Assembly (NCBI RefSeq): GCF_036885605.1
Contig: NZ_CP142523.1
Span: 3,720,001 to 3,784,000 of the forward strand
Reading direction: 5' to 3'
Source of the DNA: Janthinobacterium sp. TB1-E2
GTDB taxonomy: Bacteria > Pseudomonadota > Gammaproteobacteria > Burkholderiales > Burkholderiaceae_D
DNA: 64,000 nucleotides
Position 1 is the stretch's first letter, and each line of letters begins with the position of its first letter. Under the pieces are notes generated by a model, which saw nothing but the letters and a program-made list of their open reading frames with translations, made no database searches and was not told the DNA's origin. A program made the translations under genes and the position numbers. Below, in pieces: positions 49,468-58,588 of this stretch.

Positions 49468-49524
49468 TGCTGCTTGCGCAGCAATCGGCTGCAGCCACGG
49501 CAGCAATGTGTTGCGCGCGCAGCA
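49468..49524. promoter_or_regulatory. two 18-bp activator-site motifs upstream of the monooxygenase operon
   Basis: Sites are 49468-49485 (plus, TGCTGCT-TGCG-CAGCAAT) and 49507-49524 (minus, TGCTGCG-CGCG-CAACACA). They lie 30-90 bases upstream of the sigma-54 promoter. They match less well than the sites at the other two promoters. Confidence 0.6.
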
Positions 49525-49530
49525 GCCATG

Positions 49531-49565
49531 AAAAAAGCCGGAGCCGCATCGCTGCGGGTCCGGCT
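49531..49565 (-). terminator. Rho-independent terminator of the sigma-54 activator gene
   Basis: On the minus strand a 13-bp stem with one mismatch (agccgga-x-ccgca with its complement) is followed by six T. It lies about 20 bases after the activator stop and separates it from the monooxygenase promoter. Confidence 0.9.
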
Positions 49566-49585
49566 CCATTGGCCAAGTCGCGTGG

Positions 49586-50779
49586 CTAGTCGATGGCACC
49601 CGCCTTTTTCAAGAAGGTGCGCAGGATGTTGCGGCTCAGGTTCAAATGCCTCGCCGTGCGCACCTGGTTGCGCTCGTTGCGCTCCCACGCCGCGCGCACC
49701 AGTTCCTGCTGCATGGCTTCGAATTCCACGGCTTCGCCCGAGTCGAGCAAGGCTTGCCAGGCGCGGGCAAAACGCTCGGCGGCCAGCATATCGTCCTGGC
49801 AGGCCGCGCCATGGGCCGCGTAGGCGATGTCGGCGCCGCCGGCCCAGGCATCTGGAACAGGCGCAGAGACAGGTGCGGCGGCAGGCGCGCGGTGCCAGCC
49901 CGACAAACTCAGGTCCTCGGCGCGCACGACGCCGCTGCGGCAGACGAGCAGCGCGCGGTGGATGACGTTTTCCAGTTCGCGGATATTGCCCGGCCATGGA
50001 TAAGCGAGCAAGGCCTGCTGCGCATCGAGGCCCAGCTCCACCTCGCCCAGGTGCAATCGCTGCGCATAGATGGCCATGAAATGGCGCGTCAGCGGCATGA
50101 TGTCGCCCGGACGCTCGCGCAAGGGGCGCAGCGGCAGGCCGATCACCTGCAGCCTGTAATACAGGTCTTCGCGGAAGCGCCCTGCCCGCACGGCTTCGGC
50201 CAAGTCCACGTTGGTGGCCGCGATCAGGCGCACGTCGATGGGGATGGCGCGCCGCGCGCCCAGGCGCACCACTTCGCGCTCCTGCAACACACGCAGCAGC
50301 TTGACCTGCATCGCCAGCGGCAAGTCGCCGATTTCATCGAGGAACAGGGTGCCGCCGCTGGCCGTCTCGAACCAGCCCGGCTTGCCCTGCTGCGCGCCCG
50401 TAAACGCGCCTTTTTCATAGCCAAACAGTTCGCTCTCGACGAGGGTTTCGGAAAACGCGCCGCAGTTGATCGCCACAAAGGTCTGCTCGGCGCGCCCGCT
50501 CAAGCCGTGCACGTGGCGCGCAATCAGTTCCTTGCCGGTGCCCGTTTCACCCGTGATCAGCACCGTCGCTTCGCTGGGGGCGATGCGTTCGATCAGCTCG
50601 TGCAGCTGGCGCGAACGGGGATCGGCAAAGACGAAGGCCGTGGCGCGCACCAGCAAGCTCATTTGCTGCGGGTCGCGGAAGGCGACCAGCGCCTCGCTGT
50701 CGCCGTCATCGCCGGCGCCCCGGGCAAGGTGGGCGCTGCGCGCGAAATCGCTGCTGAAATTGTGGGCTAAGAGTTCCAT
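49586..50779 (-). CDS. sigma-54-dependent activator without sensory domain (SfnR-like)
   Basis: Start [15 protein letters not shown] (50779). Only about 50 residues precede the AAA+ domain, so there is no receiver or PAS sensor, as in SfnR of Pseudomonas (dimethyl sulfone use). Walker A GETGTGKE lies at 77-84, the sigma-54 contact loop GAFTGA at 124-129 and Walker [10 protein letters not shown] at 144-152. The C-terminal helix-turn-helix ends [19 protein letters not shown]. Such activators are controlled by their own amount, usually through sulfur limitation. It is encoded beside four sigma-54 promoters with a shared motif and is their likely activator. Total 397 residues. Confidence 0.9.
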   Translation of the reverse strand: MELLAHNFSSDFARSAHLARGAGDDGDSEALVAFRDPQQMSLLVRATAFVFADPRSRQLHELIERIAPSEATVLITGETGTGKELIARHVHGLSGRAEQTFVAINCGAFSETLVESELFGYEKGAFTGAQQGKPGWFETASGGTLFLDEIGDLPLAMQVKLLRVLQEREVVRLGARRAIPIDVRLIAATNVDLAEAVRAGRFREDLYYRLQVIGLPLRPLRERPGDIMPLTRHFMAIYAQRLHLGEVELGLDAQQALLAYPWPGNIRELENVIHRALLVCRSGVVRAEDLSLSGWHRAPAAAPVSAPVPDAWAGGADIAYAAHGAACQDDMLAAERFARAWQALLDSGEAVEFEAMQQELVRAAWERNERNQVRTARHLNLSRNILRTFLKKAGAID

Positions 50780-50956
50780 GGGCCGACTATACCGCGCTCC
50801 ATCCGCAGGCGTGAACGAATGGTGCCGCGCTAGCTTATCCGGATTTTGCATATGCGGGGCGTTGGCCCGAACCTTGCTGCGGCAAGGGCGCAGGCAATGA
50901 CGCCTGCCCGCCAGCCCGCACACGCTGCTGGCGCGGGCCGCGTGAGCGCGGTTCGA

Positions 50957-52261
50957 CTAAGCCTGGTCCGGATCGAAATGCTTGCGCAAGCCTTGCCAGC
51001 ACTCGAAATAGTCATTCTGCAGCAGTTCGCCGTTCAAGGCGAATGGCGTCGGCTTGAGGATGGTGCGCGTCTCGAACATGAAGGCCATGGTATCGGCCAC
51101 CTTCACGGGCGCGCACGTGTCGCTGTGCGAGGCCTTTTCAAACGTCTGCGCATCGGGACCGTGGCCGGACATGCAGTTGTGCAGGCTGGCCCCGCCCGGC
51201 ACAAAACCGGCCGCCTTGGCGTCGTACACGCCGTGGATCAGGCCCATGAATTCGCTGGCCACGTTGCGGTGGAACCAGGGCGGGCGGAACGTATGTTCGG
51301 CGGCCAGCCAGCGGGGCGGGAAGATAGCGAAGTCGATCGCGCCGAACTGCGGATTTTCGCTCGGTGCCTGCAGCACGAGGAAGATCGACGGGTCCGGATG
51401 GTCGTAGCTGATGGAACCGATGACATTAAAGCGGCGCAAATCGTATTTGTAGGGCGCGTAATTGCCATGCCAGGCCACCACGTCCAGCGGGGAATGGTCG
51501 AGGGTTGTGCGCCACAGATGGCCGCCGAACTTGGCCAGCAATTCGCATTCTCCGTCGATATCTTCATAAGCCGCGTGCGGCGTGAGGAAGTCGCGGCTAT
51601 TGGCCAGGCCGTTCGAGCCGATGGGGCCCATGTCCGGCAGCCGGAAGGCCGTGCCGAAGTTTTCGCAGACATAGCCGCGCGCCGCGCCGTCGGGCAGGGT
51701 CACGCGGAAGCGCACGCCGCGGGGGATCACGGCAATTTCCTGCGGTTCCAGCTCGATCAAGCCCAGTTCCGTGGCGATCGCCAGCCGGCCTTCCTGCGGC
51801 ACGACCAGCAATTCGCCATCGGCCGAATAGAAGAAGCGCTGCATGGAACGGTTGGCCGCATACACATGGATGGCGCAGCCGCTCATCGCTTCGGCGCTGC
51901 CATTGCCGGCCATCGTCTGCAAGCCGTCGATGAAGTCCGTTGGCGTCGCGCTGTCGGGCAGCGGCAGCGGATCCCAGCGCAGCTGGTTCGGTGGCGTGGG
52001 CGGCATGGCGTGGAAATCGCTGACGATGCGGGTGTTTTCCACCAAGGTGAATGGCGGATGCTGGCTGGCGGGACGGATGCGGTACAGCCAGGAGCGCCGG
52101 TTCTGTGCGCGCGGCGCCGTGAAGGCCGTGCCCGAAAGTTGCTCAGCATACAGCCCCAGCGGCGCCTGCTGCGGCGAATTCTGCCCTTGCGGCAAGGCGC
52201 CGGCGATGGCTTCCGTGGCAAATTCGTTGCCGAAGCCGCTCTGGTAGCCGGCGCCTATCAT
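50957..52261 (-). CDS. hmgA: homogentisate 1,2-dioxygenase
   Basis: The 434-residue protein is full length for HmgA and has the conserved start [31 protein letters not shown], then FLDGLQT-like and the metal-binding end around [13 protein letters not shown] and [11 protein letters not shown]. It opens the ring of homogentisate with Fe(II) and O2 to give maleylacetoacetate. It overlaps the DUF2783 gene upstream by four bases (ATGA) and so shares a transcript with it and with the FAD hydroxylase. The next steps (isomerase, fumarylacetoacetase) are not in the window. Confidence 0.96.
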   Translation of the reverse strand: MIGAGYQSGFGNEFATEAIAGALPQGQNSPQQAPLGLYAEQLSGTAFTAPRAQNRRSWLYRIRPASQHPPFTLVENTRIVSDFHAMPPTPPNQLRWDPLPLPDSATPTDFIDGLQTMAGNGSAEAMSGCAIHVYAANRSMQRFFYSADGELLVVPQEGRLAIATELGLIELEPQEIAVIPRGVRFRVTLPDGAARGYVCENFGTAFRLPDMGPIGSNGLANSRDFLTPHAAYEDIDGECELLAKFGGHLWRTTLDHSPLDVVAWHGNYAPYKYDLRRFNVIGSISYDHPDPSIFLVLQAPSENPQFGAIDFAIFPPRWLAAEHTFRPPWFHRNVASEFMGLIHGVYDAKAAGFVPGGASLHNCMSGHGPDAQTFEKASHSDTCAPVKVADTMAFMFETRTILKPTPFALNGELLQNDYFECWQGLRKHFDPDQA

Positions 52262-52443
52262 GCGCGCTCCGCCAGGCCGTCGGCCGCGTCGCGCAGCAAG
52301 CCCTGCACCACGTCAGCCTTGCCGATGGCGCCCATGGCCAGCAAGGCAAAGCGGGCCAGGAACAGGGGCGAGCGCTGTTCGCCCAGGCCGCCCATGGTGT
52401 GGCATAGCTCGGTGTAAAGATTATCCAGTTCGATGTCGGTCAT
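52258..52443 (-). CDS. DUF2783 small protein, possible hydroxylase coupling subunit
   Basis: The 61 residues ([20 protein letters not shown], then [20 protein letters not shown]) are typical of DUF2783. The gene is wedged between the FAD hydroxylase and hmgA with four-base overlaps on both sides. From memory, 3-hydroxyphenylacetate 6-hydroxylase of Pseudomonas putida has a small coupling subunit (MhaB) of this size beside its large flavoprotein. That is the best guess for its role. Confidence 0.8.
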   Translation of the reverse strand: MTDIELDNLYTELCHTMGGLGEQRSPLFLARFALLAMGAIGKADVVQGLLRDAADGLAERA

Positions 52444-54212
52444 GCTATCTCCTTAATAACTTTTACTGACCCGCTGCGCAAAGTGCTGGGGTCAGACCCG
52501 GCGGGGGTGCACGCCCCAATGGGGCGCGTACCGCTCCCGAAGGGACTGACCCCGGATTTAGCCAGCGCTGCTGCCACCTGCTCCGCCTGCACTTGCCGCC
52601 AGCGCCCCAGCACATGCCCATCCGGCCGCACGAGGTAAAAACTGCCTGGCAAGGCATCGAACAGCGGGAATACCTGCGCCGTGTGGTCCCACGCGTCCCC
52701 TTGCGCCCCGCTGCGGGCGATCGCCACGGTCGTCAACGGCAATGTATCGCCCAGCGCCAGCAATTCCGCAGGCACGCAGCCATCGTCGCTGAAGTACAGC
52801 CCCGTGAAATCGCCATCAGTGCGGTTCACCAGATCGGTAATATACCCCGCTTTCTGCCCGCCGTTGTGCAGCAGCGCCAGCGGACACTCGGGCAAGACCG
52901 TGCCCGGTGCGGGACCGGCGGCAAACGTCGCACTATCTGGCGTATTCAAGGCCGACTGCGCATACGCGATGGCGCTCGTCTGGCGCGGGTTGATCAAGGA
53001 GCGCACGTGCGCGTGCTTGCCCGCCAGCCCCAGCACGGCCGTGCGCATGAGATCGAAGGCGAACGTGGGCGGCGCCATGAATTCCGTGCTTTTGGTGCCG
53101 TGGCGCAGGTTTTCATGAGCGGCGTACACGCGCTCATCCGAATAGCTGTCCAGCAAGGCATGCGGTGCCTGGCCCCTGACCACGTAGGCGAGCTTCCAGG
53201 CCAGGTTATCCGCATCGTCGATGCCGGAGTTCGCTCCGCGCACGCCGAAGATGGGCACCAGATGGGCCGCATCGCCTGCGAACAGCACGGGGCCGTGCCG
53301 GTATTTTTCCAGCGTCAATGCGTTGGCTCTATAGATGGTGATCCACACGGGATGCCAAGGCTTTTTCTCCCCCATCATGGCCAGCAGGCTGTCGACACGG
53401 GGCGCCACGTTTTCCAGCAGCACGGCCGCCTGCGCATCCTCGTCGTCGCGCAACTGGTAGTCGATGCGCCAGATATCGTCGGGCTGCTTGTGCACGAGCA
53501 CGGTGGAGCCAGGATTCGACGGCGGATCGAAATACGCGAGGCGCTCCGTCGGGCGGTCGCTCTTCAGGTGGATATCGACGATCACATAGCGCCCTTCATA
53601 GCTGGTGCCCTGCAATTTCAGGCCCAGCGCCTCGCGCACGACACTGCGCCCGCCATCGGCCGCCACCAGCCAGTCCGTGTCGATCCGGTAAGTGTCGTCG
53701 GGCGTGGCCACCGTGACCGTGGCGCCATCGGCGCGCCGATCCACGCCAGTGACCCGCGTTTGCCAGCGGATATCGATCAGCTCCGGCAGGCGTTCGGCCG
53801 CATCGAGCAGGAATTGCTCGATATGGTATTGCGCCAGGTTGACCATGGGCGGCAGCTTCTGGTTCGCGTCTTGCGGCATCGTGAAGTGCAGCACTTCCTC
53901 GTCGCGGTAAAAACTGCGCCCACCGGCCCACGGCAATCCTTTGCTGATAAAGCCGTCGAGCGCGCCCAGGCGTTCGATGATTTCCAGGCTGCGCCGCGAG
54001 ATGCAGATGGCGCGGCTGCCCGTGCAGACGCCATCGTCGGCCTCGATCAGCACCGAGCGCACGCCGTGGCGGGCCAGGCCCAGGGCCGTGGCCAGGCCCA
54101 CGGGGCCGCCGCCGACGATCAACACAGGAACATGTTGCGTCGATCCGCCCGCCGGCTTGCCGGGCGGATACACCTTCGGCACATGGGGATAAGGGTGGAA
54201 CGTGTCGCTCAT
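52440..54212 (-). CDS. FAD-dependent aromatic hydroxylase (MhaA/MhpA-like)
   Basis: Start MSDTFHPYPHVPKVYPPG (54212). The 590 residues have the FAD site PVLIVGGGPVGLATALGLARHG at about 29-50 and the second FAD motif GPVLFAGDAAHLVPIFGVRGANSGID, both intact. The middle matches 3-(3-hydroxyphenyl)propionate and related phenol hydroxylases. With hmgA next door the likely product is homogentisate, for example from 3-hydroxyphenylacetate. The last ~30 residues (SGVSPFGSGTRPIGACTPAG and on) are coded by a palindromic repeat at 52488-52553, so the native C-terminus was probably shorter. Confidence 0.87.
   Translation of the reverse strand: MSDTFHPYPHVPKVYPPGKPAGGSTQHVPVLIVGGGPVGLATALGLARHGVRSVLIEADDGVCTGSRAICISRRSLEIIERLGALDGFISKGLPWAGGRSFYRDEEVLHFTMPQDANQKLPPMVNLAQYHIEQFLLDAAERLPELIDIRWQTRVTGVDRRADGATVTVATPDDTYRIDTDWLVAADGGRSVVREALGLKLQGTSYEGRYVIVDIHLKSDRPTERLAYFDPPSNPGSTVLVHKQPDDIWRIDYQLRDDEDAQAAVLLENVAPRVDSLLAMMGEKKPWHPVWITIYRANALTLEKYRHGPVLFAGDAAHLVPIFGVRGANSGIDDADNLAWKLAYVVRGQAPHALLDSYSDERVYAAHENLRHGTKSTEFMAPPTFAFDLMRTAVLGLAGKHAHVRSLINPRQTSAIAYAQSALNTPDSATFAAGPAPGTVLPECPLALLHNGGQKAGYITDLVNRTDGDFTGLYFSDDGCVPAELLALGDTLPLTTVAIARSGAQGDAWDHTAQVFPLFDALPGSFYLVRPDGHVLGRWRQVQAEQVAAALAKSGVSPFGSGTRPIGACTPAGSDPSTLRSGSVKVIKEIA
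52488..52553. repeat. palindromic element, long form, at the 3' end of the FAD hydroxylase gene
   Basis: Left arm ggggtcagaccc (52488-52499) pairs with gggactgacccc (52542-52553, one mismatch) around a 42-base centre that itself contains small dyads. It is related to the 27-bp elements at 22026 and 58524. Confidence 0.75.
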
Positions 54213-54225
54213 GATGGTGTCCTCT

Positions 54226-55566
54226 TCAAGATTGTTCTTTGCCGCCACGGGCGATGGGCAGGGTCAGCACGATGGCCGCGCCGGCCACCAGCAGCACGCT
54301 GGCGTACAGCAAGCCCGTGGCAAAGCTGTGCGTGAAATCCTTCAGCCAGCCCACGACAACGGGATTCAGGGCCGAGCCGATATTGCCCGTCGCATTGATG
54401 ACGGCGATGCCGATGGCGCGCGCACCGAGGCTCAGGGCACGGTCCGGCGTGGTCCAGAAGACGGACATGGCCGTGTACGCGCCCGTCGACGCCATGCATA
54501 CGCCCAGCAGCTGCACGATGGGATTGGCCGAATACGCGGTGAAGAGCCAGCCGGCGGCCGACAGCAGCATGGGCCAGACGATGTGCCAGCGGCGTTCCTG
54601 CAAGCGGTCCGAGCGGCGGCCCCAGGCAATCATGCCGATGACGGTACACACTTGCGGAATGGCGGCCAGCAGACCGATCTGCGTGTTGCTGGCATTGCTG
54701 TTAAAACTTTTCACGATCAGCGGTGTCCACACGGCCACCATGGCCAAAGTATTCACCAGGCAAAAATAAGCGACGCCGAATTTCAATACCGTGGGCGACA
54801 GCATTTCCGCCAGCACCGAGGTGTTCTGCCGCAGCGCCACCGGTTTGTGCTCGGCCGCCAGCATGCGCGCCAGCACCTGCTGTTCCAGCTTGCTCAGCCA
54901 GTTCGCCTTGCCAGGTGCATCATCGAGGTACCCATACACTGCCAGCCCCAGGAACACGGATGGCATGCCTTCGAGCAAAAACAACCATTGCCAGCCCTTC
55001 AAGCCCCAGTGACCGTCGAGACCCAGGATCACGCCCGACAAGGCCGAACCGATGGCGGCCGTCACAGGCATGGCGATCATGAACAAGGCATTGGCCCGCG
55101 CGCGGTAGGCGCTGGGAAACCAGTACGTCAGGTACAGCAGCATGCCGGGCAGAAAGCCCGCCTCCGTCACGCCCACCAAAAAGCGCAGCGCGTAGAGGCT
55201 GGCCGGGCCGCTGGCGAACAGGGTCGCCGTCGAGGCCAGGCCCCAGGCGATCATCATGCTGCCTATCCATTTACGCGCGCCGATGCGGGCCAGCACGATA
55301 TTGCTGGGGATGCTGCAAGCGATGTAGGCGATGTAAAACAGGGTGGTGGCAAAGCCGAACTGGGTGCCGGACAGGCCCAGGTCCTGCATCATGGTCAGGC
55401 CGGCAAAGCCGATGTTGATGCGATCAAGAAAGGAAAACACGAACAGCAGGAACAGAAATCCCAGCAGATGGCGCGATACCTTGCGCATCACCTGCTGTTC
55501 CAGTTGGACGGCGGCCGCGTCGAGGACGGGCGCAGTGGCGGGGGTGGCCGCTTTGGCGATGGTCAT
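54226..55566 (-). CDS. MFS transporter, anion:cation symporter type, for aromatic acids
   Basis: Start MTIAKAATPATAPVLD (55566) has GGAG six bases upstream. The 446 residues have 12 helices and the patterns of the ACS family (FVFSFLDRINIGFAGLTMMQDLGLS, IGARKWIGSMMIAWGLAS, FLVGVTEAGFLPGMLLYLTYWF). It lies 13 bases ahead of the FAD hydroxylase gene on the same strand, so it is the first gene of the homogentisate operon and should import its substrate. Confidence 0.88.
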   Translation of the reverse strand: MTIAKAATPATAPVLDAAAVQLEQQVMRKVSRHLLGFLFLLFVFSFLDRINIGFAGLTMMQDLGLSGTQFGFATTLFYIAYIACSIPSNIVLARIGARKWIGSMMIAWGLASTATLFASGPASLYALRFLVGVTEAGFLPGMLLYLTYWFPSAYRARANALFMIAMPVTAAIGSALSGVILGLDGHWGLKGWQWLFLLEGMPSVFLGLAVYGYLDDAPGKANWLSKLEQQVLARMLAAEHKPVALRQNTSVLAEMLSPTVLKFGVAYFCLVNTLAMVAVWTPLIVKSFNSNASNTQIGLLAAIPQVCTVIGMIAWGRRSDRLQERRWHIVWPMLLSAAGWLFTAYSANPIVQLLGVCMASTGAYTAMSVFWTTPDRALSLGARAIGIAVINATGNIGSALNPVVVGWLKDFTHSFATGLLYASVLLVAGAAIVLTLPIARGGKEQS

Positions 55567-55741
55567 GCTTGTCTCCATAAGATGTCGCCCTCCCCTTGTT
55601 ATTGTTCTTGGGCAAGAGCGGCCGGGTGATCCCGGCTTGAAACACAGTATGCAGACGGCGATGCCGCCGGCTGTCCCCATTTTGGGGACATTTTGCGGCC
55701 AAAACAGTCAGAAAGGCGGAGCCATTGCTACGTCCAAGGAA

Positions 55742-56560
55742 CTAGACAGGCGCTGGCGCCATGCACAGGGCGAACAACTGGCGCTGGCTGGAAATGCCCA
55801 GGCGTTTATAGGCGCGCTTCTGGTAAGTCGTCACGCTGGACGGCTGCACGCCCATGATCTCGGCGATTTCCACGGCCGTGAGACCTTCGAGCACGCAGCG
55901 CAACACATCCAGTTCGCGCTTGCTCAAGGCCGGGCAATGCTGGCGCAGCCTTGCCAGCATCATGGGCGCGACGCCTTGCGTATTCTGGCCGTTCAGGCTG
56001 TAGTGATGCTTGACGGCATGGGCAAACAGCGGTGACAGGGTTTCGATGCCGGCCACTTCACCGGCCTGGAACTGGCCCTGGCTGCTGTCGCGGTAGAAAT
56101 TGACGGATAGCCAGATATCGCCGGCCGGCTGCACCAGCAGGGATAGCCGGTCCGACACATTCGGTTTTTGATAGCAGGCGGCGCGGTAGCCCGGATGGTC
56201 GATCTCGTCGCTGGCTTGCTGGTGCAGCACGATGGCGGGATCGATTTTCCGTCCCGGCGCCGGCGCGATCACGCGCTGGTTGCCGTCGAGCGCGTAGTAA
56301 TGGCGCGCGTAGCTGTCGGCAATATCTTGCAGGAAACGTCCACCGCGCCGGTCGGCCACGGCGACGGTCCGTGGCCGATTGCCGAATTCATAGGCAAAGA
56401 TCGTGCACTGGGCAATCGGCGCGACCGTGCTGACCGTTTTCAGGATGGCCCCGGCGACGGCATTCACGTCGGCATGGCCGATGGCAGCCATCAGCTCCAG
56501 GGTACGCCCGAAGTCCAGCTGCCCTTCCGCCTGCCGCCGCTCGACGCGCCAGTAACGCAT
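55742..56560 (-). CDS. LuxR-type regulator with N-terminal sensor region
   Basis: The 272 residues end with the LuxR/FixJ helix-turn-helix (LSKRELDVLRCVLEGLTAVE, IMGVQPSSVTTYQKRAYKRL, about 205-262). The first 190 residues form a ligand-binding-like region with no recognised receiver signature. AGGAAG precedes the ATG. It sits between MsrA (10-base gap upstream) and the homogentisate operon (176-base gap downstream). The latter makes it a candidate regulator of that operon, but a pairing with msrA is equally possible. Confidence 0.82.
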   Translation of the reverse strand: MRYWRVERRQAEGQLDFGRTLELMAAIGHADVNAVAGAILKTVSTVAPIAQCTIFAYEFGNRPRTVAVADRRGGRFLQDIADSYARHYYALDGNQRVIAPAPGRKIDPAIVLHQQASDEIDHPGYRAACYQKPNVSDRLSLLVQPAGDIWLSVNFYRDSSQGQFQAGEVAGIETLSPLFAHAVKHHYSLNGQNTQGVAPMMLARLRQHCPALSKRELDVLRCVLEGLTAVEIAEIMGVQPSSVTTYQKRAYKRLGISSQRQLFALCMAPAPV

Positions 56561-56570
56561 ATCTGCTTCC

Positions 56571-57080
56571 TTACTGCCCGCGCTGCGGCAACACCCAGTC
56601 CGGCCGGATGTAATGGCAGGTGTAGCCGTGCGGCAAGCGCTGCAGATAATCCTGGTGCTCGGGTTCCGCCTCCCAGAACGGGCCGGCCGGCGCCACTTCC
56701 GTCACCACCTTGCCGGGCCACAGGCCGGAGGCGTCGACGTCGCGGATGGTGTCTTCGGCTACCTTTTTCTGCTCGTCGTTCGTGTAATAGATGGCTGAAC
56801 GGTAACTCGTGCCGCGGTCATTGCCCTGGCGGTTTTCCGTGCTGGGATCGTGGATCTGGAAGAAGAATTCCAGGATCTTGCGGTAGCTGATGGTGTTCGG
56901 GTCGAAAATGATCTCGATCGCTTCCGCATGCGTGCCATGGTTGCGGTAGGTGGCGTTGGCCACGTCGCCGCCGCTGTAGCCCACACGTGTGGCGATCACG
57001 CCCGGATAGCGGCGCAGCAAGTCCTGCACGCCCCAGAAGCAACCGCCGGCCAGGATTGCCGTTTCATTGTCTTGTGCCAT
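56571..57080 (-). CDS. msrA: peptide methionine-(S)-S-oxide reductase
   Basis: The 169 residues have the catalytic GGCFWG (Cys14) and the conserved [30 protein letters not shown] and [14 protein letters not shown] segments. Length is normal. It reduces the S-form of methionine sulfoxide in the cytoplasm, repairing oxidised proteins. The usual recycling cysteines at the C-terminus are partly lacking (one Cys in [10 protein letters not shown]). It may help the chlorine-stress genes at 14-18 kb in function, although it is far away. Confidence 0.95.
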   Translation of the reverse strand: MAQDNETAILAGGCFWGVQDLLRRYPGVIATRVGYSGGDVANATYRNHGTHAEAIEIIFDPNTISYRKILEFFFQIHDPSTENRQGNDRGTSYRSAIYYTNDEQKKVAEDTIRDVDASGLWPGKVVTEVAPAGPFWEAEPEHQDYLQRLPHGYTCHYIRPDWVLPQRGQ

Positions 57081-57136
57081 GGTGTCTTTCCCGTTCTAGT
57101 CAGAAGCAGCTATCTTACCCTGTCACGCGACTTTCT

Positions 57137-58480
57137 TCAGCGGGCCAGCAAGCGCTTGAGCTGCGCCGCCTGGTAGGCGCCGATGGCGTCGTTGAACAGG
57201 CAGCGGATCAGCGGGTCGTCGACGATGTCGGCCTCCTCCAGTTCCGCCCGCGCCTCGGCATCGAAAGGGCCATCGTTGATGCGCATGTACATCGACGTCA
57301 GCGATTCACCGAGCACCAGCGCCGCATGGCATTTCACCAGCGGCACCTCGGTAGTCCAGCCGGGCGCCTCGCCCGTGTCCGGCACGAGGTCGATCAAGTC
57401 GCCGTGGGTGCGGTAATGCAGGATGGTGGCCGCGCCGTCATGGCCGTACAGGGACAATCGCCACAAACGCGGGGCCTGGAAGTAGCTATCCTCGGGCAGT
57501 TCCATGTCACGGTAGCGTTCAAGCAAACCGTGGCGGCAGAAATCGAACACCAGCGCCGCGTCGGCATCGCTCAAGGGCGCGAAACGGCGCGCGATGTCCG
57601 CCGTGGCGGGCGGCGGCGCATCGGGGCGGTAGTCGAAATCCACGTCTTGCGGGCCCACGGGTACCACCCAGGGCAAGGGTTCGGCGCTGCTCACGCCGTG
57701 TGCGTCGAGCAGCACGGCCATCGATGGATCAAGGCGGAAGATGTGCGCCTCGGGCAGCGCGGCGCCGATTTCATCGGCAAAGCGGCGGTAGGTAATCGGG
57801 AACATCGCGTGGTTGTACCAGGACCAGTCTTCCTGCACGAACTGGCAAGAGCTGGGCACGATGTACCGTGGCGCCAGCGCGCGCAGCTGCGGCACCCAGT
57901 CGTCGGGAAGCTCGACGGGGCCAGGCTGCGCTTGCGACGGCGCGATGACGGCGATCTCGCGCATGGTCTGGAATGGCCACAGCACCATGTCCCACGGCGC
58001 AAAGGCGGCCAGCTGTTCAAGCGTCTCGGGGCCGATCCAGGAATCGACGACATTGAGCACGTTCAGCTCGGCCGCGCGCACCTGGAACAGCGAGTCGACA
58101 TCGTCATCGAGCGCGCGGCGCGGAATCACCTCGATGGCACCCACCTGCACGGGCACGTCCACGTGCAGGCGCCGCACCTGCGTAAACCCCAGCGCGCGGA
58201 TCATGGCGAACAGTTCGTCGAAGACGCAGTACAGGTAAATGGGCGTCGCGCGGTCGAGCACATCGAGGCTGTCGAGCGAGCAGTGGTCGTCGTGGAAGTG
58301 CGAGATGAAGACGGCATCCCAGCGCAGCCGGCGCACGGCATCGAGGTCGAAGCGCACGGGCGGAAACGCGTGGCAGTTGCGGCTGAACGGATTTTCGACG
58401 ATAGGATCGAAGGCGATGGCCGTGCCTTCGCATTCGAAGACATAGCCGGCGTGCAGGATGCGGGAAATTTTCAGGGGCAT
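57137..58480 (-). CDS. metallo-beta-lactamase-fold hydrolase, 447 aa
   Basis: Start MPLKISRILHAGYVFECEG (58480). The metal-binding motif HFHDDH is at 61-66, inside FISHFHDDHCSLDSLDVL. The N-terminal ~200 residues are the beta-lactamase fold; the rest has no domain I can name. This size and the early HAGY start fit a group of uncharacterised bacterial MBL proteins. The Met at 58510 adds a Pro-rich stub with no ribosome site. It may follow hemB on the same strand, 108 bases away. Confidence 0.75.
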   Translation of the reverse strand: MPLKISRILHAGYVFECEGTAIAFDPIVENPFSRNCHAFPPVRFDLDAVRRLRWDAVFISHFHDDHCSLDSLDVLDRATPIYLYCVFDELFAMIRALGFTQVRRLHVDVPVQVGAIEVIPRRALDDDVDSLFQVRAAELNVLNVVDSWIGPETLEQLAAFAPWDMVLWPFQTMREIAVIAPSQAQPGPVELPDDWVPQLRALAPRYIVPSSCQFVQEDWSWYNHAMFPITYRRFADEIGAALPEAHIFRLDPSMAVLLDAHGVSSAEPLPWVVPVGPQDVDFDYRPDAPPPATADIARRFAPLSDADAALVFDFCRHGLLERYRDMELPEDSYFQAPRLWRLSLYGHDGAATILHYRTHGDLIDLVPDTGEAPGWTTEVPLVKCHAALVLGESLTSMYMRINDGPFDAEARAELEEADIVDDPLIRCLFNDAIGAYQAAQLKRLLAR

Positions 58481-58523
58481 GGGAGGCGGGGAATGCAGAA
58501 AGAACCCCAACAGCGTAAATGCT

Positions 58524-58550
58524 GGGGTCAGACCCGCCGGGTCTGACCCC
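58524..58550. repeat. 27-bp palindromic element, copy 3 (intergenic)
   Basis: Arms ggggtcagaccc and the exact complement flank gcc. It lies between hemB and the MBL gene and is the sister of the element at 22026-22052, differing by one base in each arm and at the centre. Confidence 0.85.
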
Positions 58551-58588
58551 GGAATTTGCTTTCGGGGTGAGAAAAACGCCGGGTATGC

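Noticed and set aside
50860-50956. Activator-like motif upstream of the sigma-54 activator gene or downstream of hmgA
   Set aside because: Only loose GCTG/CAGC fragments; none fit the 18-bp pattern, so I see no evidence of autoregulation.
52593-54335. 580-codon plus-strand frame opposite the FAD hydroxylase
   Set aside because: The minus strand encodes both FAD motifs in register; the plus frame has no family features.
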